Source: Xestospongia muta (Eukaryota > Porifera > Demospongiae > Haplosclerida > Petrosiidae). From it: DNA of 64,000 nt. Both the position numbers and the translations under genes were made by a program. The DNA is taken from positions 6,582,118 through 6,646,117 of the forward strand of contig OY848917.1 in assembly GCA_963693285.1 (NCBI GenBank). Reading direction: 5' to 3'. The notes beneath the pieces are model-generated. The model made no database searches, was not told the origin of the DNA, and saw only the letters and a list, made by a program, of their open reading frames with translations. Positions 59,890 through 64,000 of this stretch are shown piece after piece. How positions within the stretch are numbered: the stretch's first letter is position 1; each line of letters starts with the position of its first letter.

Positions 59890-62800
59890 ATGGTTCTTGT
59901 GCTGTTGTTTCTTGCACTTGTGTCCTGTTCAGCATTAAATCTGTCTCATATTCATTTACTAAAAAAACCTGGTGCTCTAAACAAATTCCTCTGTGATCCA
60001 GATCATCCTCTTCTAACAGACACTCAGCTACTCCTCTCTCCTAATGTGAACCATATCCTGTCCTCAAGTTCTTTTTGTTTGGTGAGTAACATTTCAAATA
60101 TCGCTTTACGTAGTACATCATTAACTCCTGCTATTATCACTTGCAGACATTATAATAATAGTTATGAATCTGTTGGCTTTGGTTTTTATAATGTTAGTGG
60201 GTTGATGATTGAAAATGTACATATAACACAGTGTGGAGGACCTATGCCATCAACTAGTACTCTATATCCTAATGATACAGCTTTCTATTTTCATGAGGGT
60301 CAATCAGTCACATTGTTTGTCAGTTATTCCTCTCATATCACAATATTTGGTGTTAATATTAACAGGTATTATGGTTTTGCTATTCTTTTAATTAATATCA
60401 ATAATCATGTTACATTTAATAATATCAACATCACTTCTACAACTGGCAATCTTCAATGTTCTGAAAAAGTGCTTACTAGTTGTGGTGGATCAGGACTTAT
60501 AGTGTACTTTAGTAATTTTGACAAAAGAATAAGAGAATTGGTAGCAGAAGTGCTAGTAAACAAGACAATAATAAAAGGTAATTACAACTTTGTACCATAT
60601 ACTGATGTTAACATTGCAGCTCAAGTGCATGCTAAAGAGCCTAAAGCAATTAGTGCATTTGCAGCTGGTATGACAGTTATCTTTAGCCAAGGAAACTACA
60701 GTGCTAATGTACTATTGTCACATGGATATTGGTATGGTGATGTGGGTGGTGTCTTTGATGGTTTAGCAATTATCTTTAGTAATTCACCAGTTGGAAATGC
60801 TGCTGTTACTGTTACAAGCTCCAATTTTATCCATCATATAATTAATGGTAAAATTGACACATTTAGAATTGGTTGTTTAGTCACTTTAACCTTTAATGAT
60901 GAAGGTACCCATCATACGCCATGGGATATATTAACTATTTCAGATAGTACCATTAAAGATAGGCATAATGGACAATCTCTTACTGATAATGATTTTAACT
61001 CTTACATTACTTCAAATCAATATAATCATTCAATTCTTCATATTATTACCTCAACTAATGAGTCCATTAATCTCAGAATACATCTAGATCATTTAGTTTA
61101 TCTTCAAAGTTATATTGGAATAAGGAATCCATTTATTCTCTCAGAATCACAACGACACACAAATTTGAAAGTTATTTTGCAATGTCTTCAATTACATCAG
61201 TTATTTTGGATCAATTCTGTAAACACAGCACTTAATACTGGTAAATTGGTTTTTGTCAACACAAAATCTGTTTTCATCAATGGAGAAAGTAATGTTTTCA
61301 TGCATTTAACAGGCTCAGTTATACAAGCATACAACAGTGACATTTATTTGAATGGTTCCTTATACTTTTTTAAAAATAAAGCTAGTCATGGAGCTGGTAT
61401 TCGACTTGATTCATTATCTCATCTCTTTATTCATGAAACAACTGATGCAACTTTTGTTAACAATTATGCTTCCTTTTATGGTGGTGCCATTTACTCAGAT
61501 ATGGATAGAAATTTCCCCACAATCAATCCACAATGTGCTATTCAAGTAGTAAGTCAGAACATGTCCCAATTAAATGCTAAAATGGTTTTTAAAAACAACA
61601 CCGCTGAATTGGCTGGAAATTCCATCTACATGTCTCCATTGTATGACTGTCAACAGATGTACTTAAAAGATGTAAATTCCAGTGTTATATACCAAAGGTT
61701 GTTTCACTTTGAAGGAAAAAACAATGATAGACTTCATGAAATATCTTCAGTACCTGTTAGCACTTATCGTTGTAATCTCAATAACAGTCATAATAATACT
61801 GACCAGATCAAAGTGTATCCTGGTGAAACTATAACAATTGGTTTAAAAGCTTATGATCTCAATCATATTCCAACTTACGCTCAAATTTTTACCAGGATGA
61901 CTAAATCTGAACACAGGAAATTTAGGGAGCATCATGATTATATCTACTCAGATGACATAACGTATCTACTACCTGTTGCACAAAAAATTCAAACTGTCTA
62001 TAGCAACAGTTGTACAGCTTTACATTTTACAATATTTTCAGAAACCATAAGCAATATAATGTATTTACACTTTGAGGTATTGGGATATATTCCTACAACA
62101 CAAGTTAAACTTATTTCAAAACATTGTCCACCAGGATTTATATACAGTAGTGAAAGCAAAGCATGTGTATGTAGCTCATTTCTAAAACAGTATGGAATCA
62201 CACAATGTAACATTGATACATCAACAATTAATATTCCATCTCAATCATGGCTTGGTGTTGTGAATAATGTAACAATTATTGGTTATACTGAACACTGTCC
62301 TCCTGGATACTGTCTACCATATACAACTATTAATATAACACAGCCTGACATTATGTGTAGAGGGAATCGTATGGGATGGCTATGTGGTCAATGTAAAGAG
62401 GGCTACAGTATTGTCTTAGGGAGCACTGATTGTTACCAGTGTTCTAATACACTACATTCTGTACTTGCTATATCATTTGGTATAGTAGGTGGTATAGTGT
62501 ATGTATTAGTGTTGTTTAGTTTGAGATTGACAATTGACTTGGGTACACTTGGAGGCTTTATATTTTGGCTAAATATTATATGGCCATATGCTATACCATC
62601 TTCTGTAGTAGGCACCAAGAACAAACCTTTTCAATATATGGTGTATATTCTTACTTCTATCAAATATCAATGGAATATACCTGTGTGCATAACAAGTGAT
62701 CTTAATGAGCTTGGAAAGACCATTATAATGTACTTTTTTCCACTTTACTTTTGGCTAATAGTTGCTGTCATTATTCTTTTAAGTCGATGTTCAACCAGAA

Positions 62801-63642
62801 TTTCTAACCTTATTGTTGGGTCTTCTGTACAAGTACTTGTAACATTGATGTACATCTCCTACTCAGATCTTTTATCCATATCATTACTTGTTCTCACACC
62901 AGCACATATTTATTATAATAGCACTAATAGTTCTGATGAAATACTAGTTTTGTTTAGTGATGGCAGTGTCCTTTATGGTCAAAATCCTTTCCACATTGTT
63001 TTACTATGTGTTAGTATTGCAGTTATATCTCTCTTCATTGTACCTTTTACATTGGTTGGATTGTTTGGAGTTAAAATGTTAAGAAGTCGTTTCATTGCCA
63101 GATATTTTCGTCCATTTATTGATGCTATTCATGGACCTTACAAAGACAATTTAAGATACTGGTTTGGTTTAAGACTAATAGTTATGTCTCTTGTCTACAT
63201 TGTAAATGGTGTTCTTCAAGGTAGCAATATGACTCTACAGTTTTTACTGTCACTTATTATATTGGGTTCATTTACTTTAGCAGAAGGTGTGTTCTTACCA
63301 TTTAAGAGTAAGATCTTAAATACACTAGACTTGTGGTTTATGGTACTTCTTGTGTTTCATTTCATTACATATCTCACTTACAGCTCATCAGAGACTACTA
63401 CCTCAATAGTAACAACAATTATGATTGTTCTCAGCTTTGCCACATTCTTTGTCATCCTATTATATCATAGTTATTTATCAATGAGTCATTCTTATTATAT
63501 CAGAAAATGTACACATTATCTATTTAGAAATGGTATCTGCAAGAATATCAAGGCAATTATTAGAAAGAGAAGAGATAGATCACAAAAAGATCTGATGCCA
63601 CTACTAAGAGATGATGACTCTTTTCAGTATGAAGAATGGTAA
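59890..63642 (+). CDS. Copy H: intact beta-helix/multi-TM receptor-like protein, 1250 aa
   Basis: The only family member on the plus strand. The frame is open from 59809, but the start is placed at 59890 because of the TATA position and the aligned start of copy D. Signal peptide MVLVLLFLALVSCSALNLSH. Ectodomain to about residue 740. Cys-rich module about 745-852 with CPPGF, CPPGYC and WLCGQCKEGY. Helices near 856-880, 884-904, 944-966, 974-1000, 1034-1060, 1092-1111, 1116-1135, 1146-1166 and 1172-1195 (by eye). GPYKDNLRYWFGL near 1081. Cytosolic tail with KDLMPLL (acidic dileucine pattern) and final QYEEW. An odd number of helices would place the tail inside. Function unknown; a surface receptor or sensor is the simplest guess. 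Confidence 0.9.
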   Translation: MVLVLLFLALVSCSALNLSHIHLLKKPGALNKFLCDPDHPLLTDTQLLLSPNVNHILSSSSFCLVSNISNIALRSTSLTPAIITCRHYNNSYESVGFGFYNVSGLMIENVHITQCGGPMPSTSTLYPNDTAFYFHEGQSVTLFVSYSSHITIFGVNINRYYGFAILLININNHVTFNNINITSTTGNLQCSEKVLTSCGGSGLIVYFSNFDKRIRELVAEVLVNKTIIKGNYNFVPYTDVNIAAQVHAKEPKAISAFAAGMTVIFSQGNYSANVLLSHGYWYGDVGGVFDGLAIIFSNSPVGNAAVTVTSSNFIHHIINGKIDTFRIGCLVTLTFNDEGTHHTPWDILTISDSTIKDRHNGQSLTDNDFNSYITSNQYNHSILHIITSTNESINLRIHLDHLVYLQSYIGIRNPFILSESQRHTNLKVILQCLQLHQLFWINSVNTALNTGKLVFVNTKSVFINGESNVFMHLTGSVIQAYNSDIYLNGSLYFFKNKASHGAGIRLDSLSHLFIHETTDATFVNNYASFYGGAIYSDMDRNFPTINPQCAIQVVSQNMSQLNAKMVFKNNTAELAGNSIYMSPLYDCQQMYLKDVNSSVIYQRLFHFEGKNNDRLHEISSVPVSTYRCNLNNSHNNTDQIKVYPGETITIGLKAYDLNHIPTYAQIFTRMTKSEHRKFREHHDYIYSDDITYLLPVAQKIQTVYSNSCTALHFTIFSETISNIMYLHFEVLGYIPTTQVKLISKHCPPGFIYSSESKACVCSSFLKQYGITQCNIDTSTINIPSQSWLGVVNNVTIIGYTEHCPPGYCLPYTTINITQPDIMCRGNRMGWLCGQCKEGYSIVLGSTDCYQCSNTLHSVLAISFGIVGGIVYVLVLFSLRLTIDLGTLGGFIFWLNIIWPYAIPSSVVGTKNKPFQYMVYILTSIKYQWNIPVCITSDLNELGKTIIMYFFPLYFWLIVAVIILLSRCSTRISNLIVGSSVQVLVTLMYISYSDLLSISLLVLTPAHIYYNSTNSSDEILVLFSDGSVLYGQNPFHIVLLCVSIAVISLFIVPFTLVGLFGVKMLRSRFIARYFRPFIDAIHGPYKDNLRYWFGLRLIVMSLVYIVNGVLQGSNMTLQFLLSLIILGSFTLAEGVFLPFKSKILNTLDLWFMVLLVFHFITYLTYSSSETTTSIVTTIMIVLSFATFFVILLYHSYLSMSHSYYIRKCTHYLFRNGICKNIKAIIRKRRDRSQKDLMPLLRDDDSFQYEEW

Positions 63643-64000
63643 CAGGAGATTTAAAATGATTTGAGTAGAGGAAGTTATTTCAAATGATTAAGATCCTTCT
63701 TACATTTTACTTATTTTAACAAAATGTTTATGTTATCATTATTTGGTAGTTTTAGAAAATGACACTTTTGTTAATGTTGTTTTATTTTGGTTATAGCATT
63801 TGATGTAACTGTTAACAAATACTTGTTTTGGATTAACTAATGACATGTTTATATAACAATCATGAATATAATGTATACATAAGTAAACAACCAACAAATT
63901 TTGAATAATGTGAGTACTGACAGATTATTAAATTCAAAAAAATACTCCACAAACATATTCTACAATTGACATGATGTTATCCTCATATCTATAATATAGA
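63643..64000. other. 3' flank of copy H and start of the next flank
   Basis: 63643-63910 matches the conserved 3' flank of the family in plus orientation (GATTAAGATCCTTCTTACAT). From about 63940 the sequence is the reverse complement of the upstream flank near 8680-8730 (CATGATGTTATCCTCATATC), so another family unit may follow beyond the window. Confidence 0.5.

Overview
This window is eukaryotic DNA, most likely from an invertebrate metazoan, and a sponge-like genome would fit. It is AT-rich, has microsatellites and minisatellites, carries two Ty3/gypsy-type LTR retrotransposons and ficolin-like fibrinogen-domain relics, and its genes have TATA boxes and no operon structure. The organism is an inference. 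No RNA gene was recognised.

The window is dominated by a tandem array of one family of large, apparently single-exon genes. The encoded protein is about 1250 aa: a signal peptide, about 700 residues of Asn/Ser-rich repetitive ectodomain resembling a right-handed beta-helix, a Cys-rich module, 8-9 membrane segments, and a short tail ending in Glu-Glu-Trp. Three copies are intact: G2 (18354-22103, minus), D (39624-43376, minus) and H (59890-63642, plus; 1249, 1250 and 1250 aa). The others are broken: A (left edge, one frameshift), B (4049-7804), C (29920-36596, split by a retrotransposon), I (about 25.9-26.7 kb), E (46973-50493), a scrap at 52.0 kb, J (about 52.66-55.2 kb) and K (about 58.07-58.94 kb, with segment order permuted). 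All lie on the minus strand except H, so the array changes strand near 59 kb.

Between the genes are long duplicated 5' flanks. A core promoter (TATATAAATAG) lies about 80-90 bp upstream of the probable start codon in A, C, D, G2 and H. Promoter-like modules recur further upstream with no gene attached, and most carry a TTCnnGAAnnTTC heat-shock-element-like motif. Three segmental duplications can be traced: about 1-7.8 kb against 36.5-43.4 kb (offset 35,573), 22.2-24.1 kb against 43.4-45.6 kb, and 26.7-27.9 kb against 50.8-52.0 kb.

Other content: two degraded fibrinogen-like (FReD) pseudogenes (10.75-11.48 and 12.04-12.58 kb), a degraded Asn-rich ectodomain fragment (17.06-17.47 kb), gypsy element 1 (12796-17054, old and decayed), gypsy element 2 (30919-34012, young, internally deleted, inserted in copy C), a palindromic ATTACCATGGTAAT minisatellite (24.8-25.85 kb) and a ~95-bp minisatellite (28.4-28.9 kb). 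The array looks like a fast-turnover multigene family of cell-surface receptor-like proteins. Its function cannot be read from the sequence.
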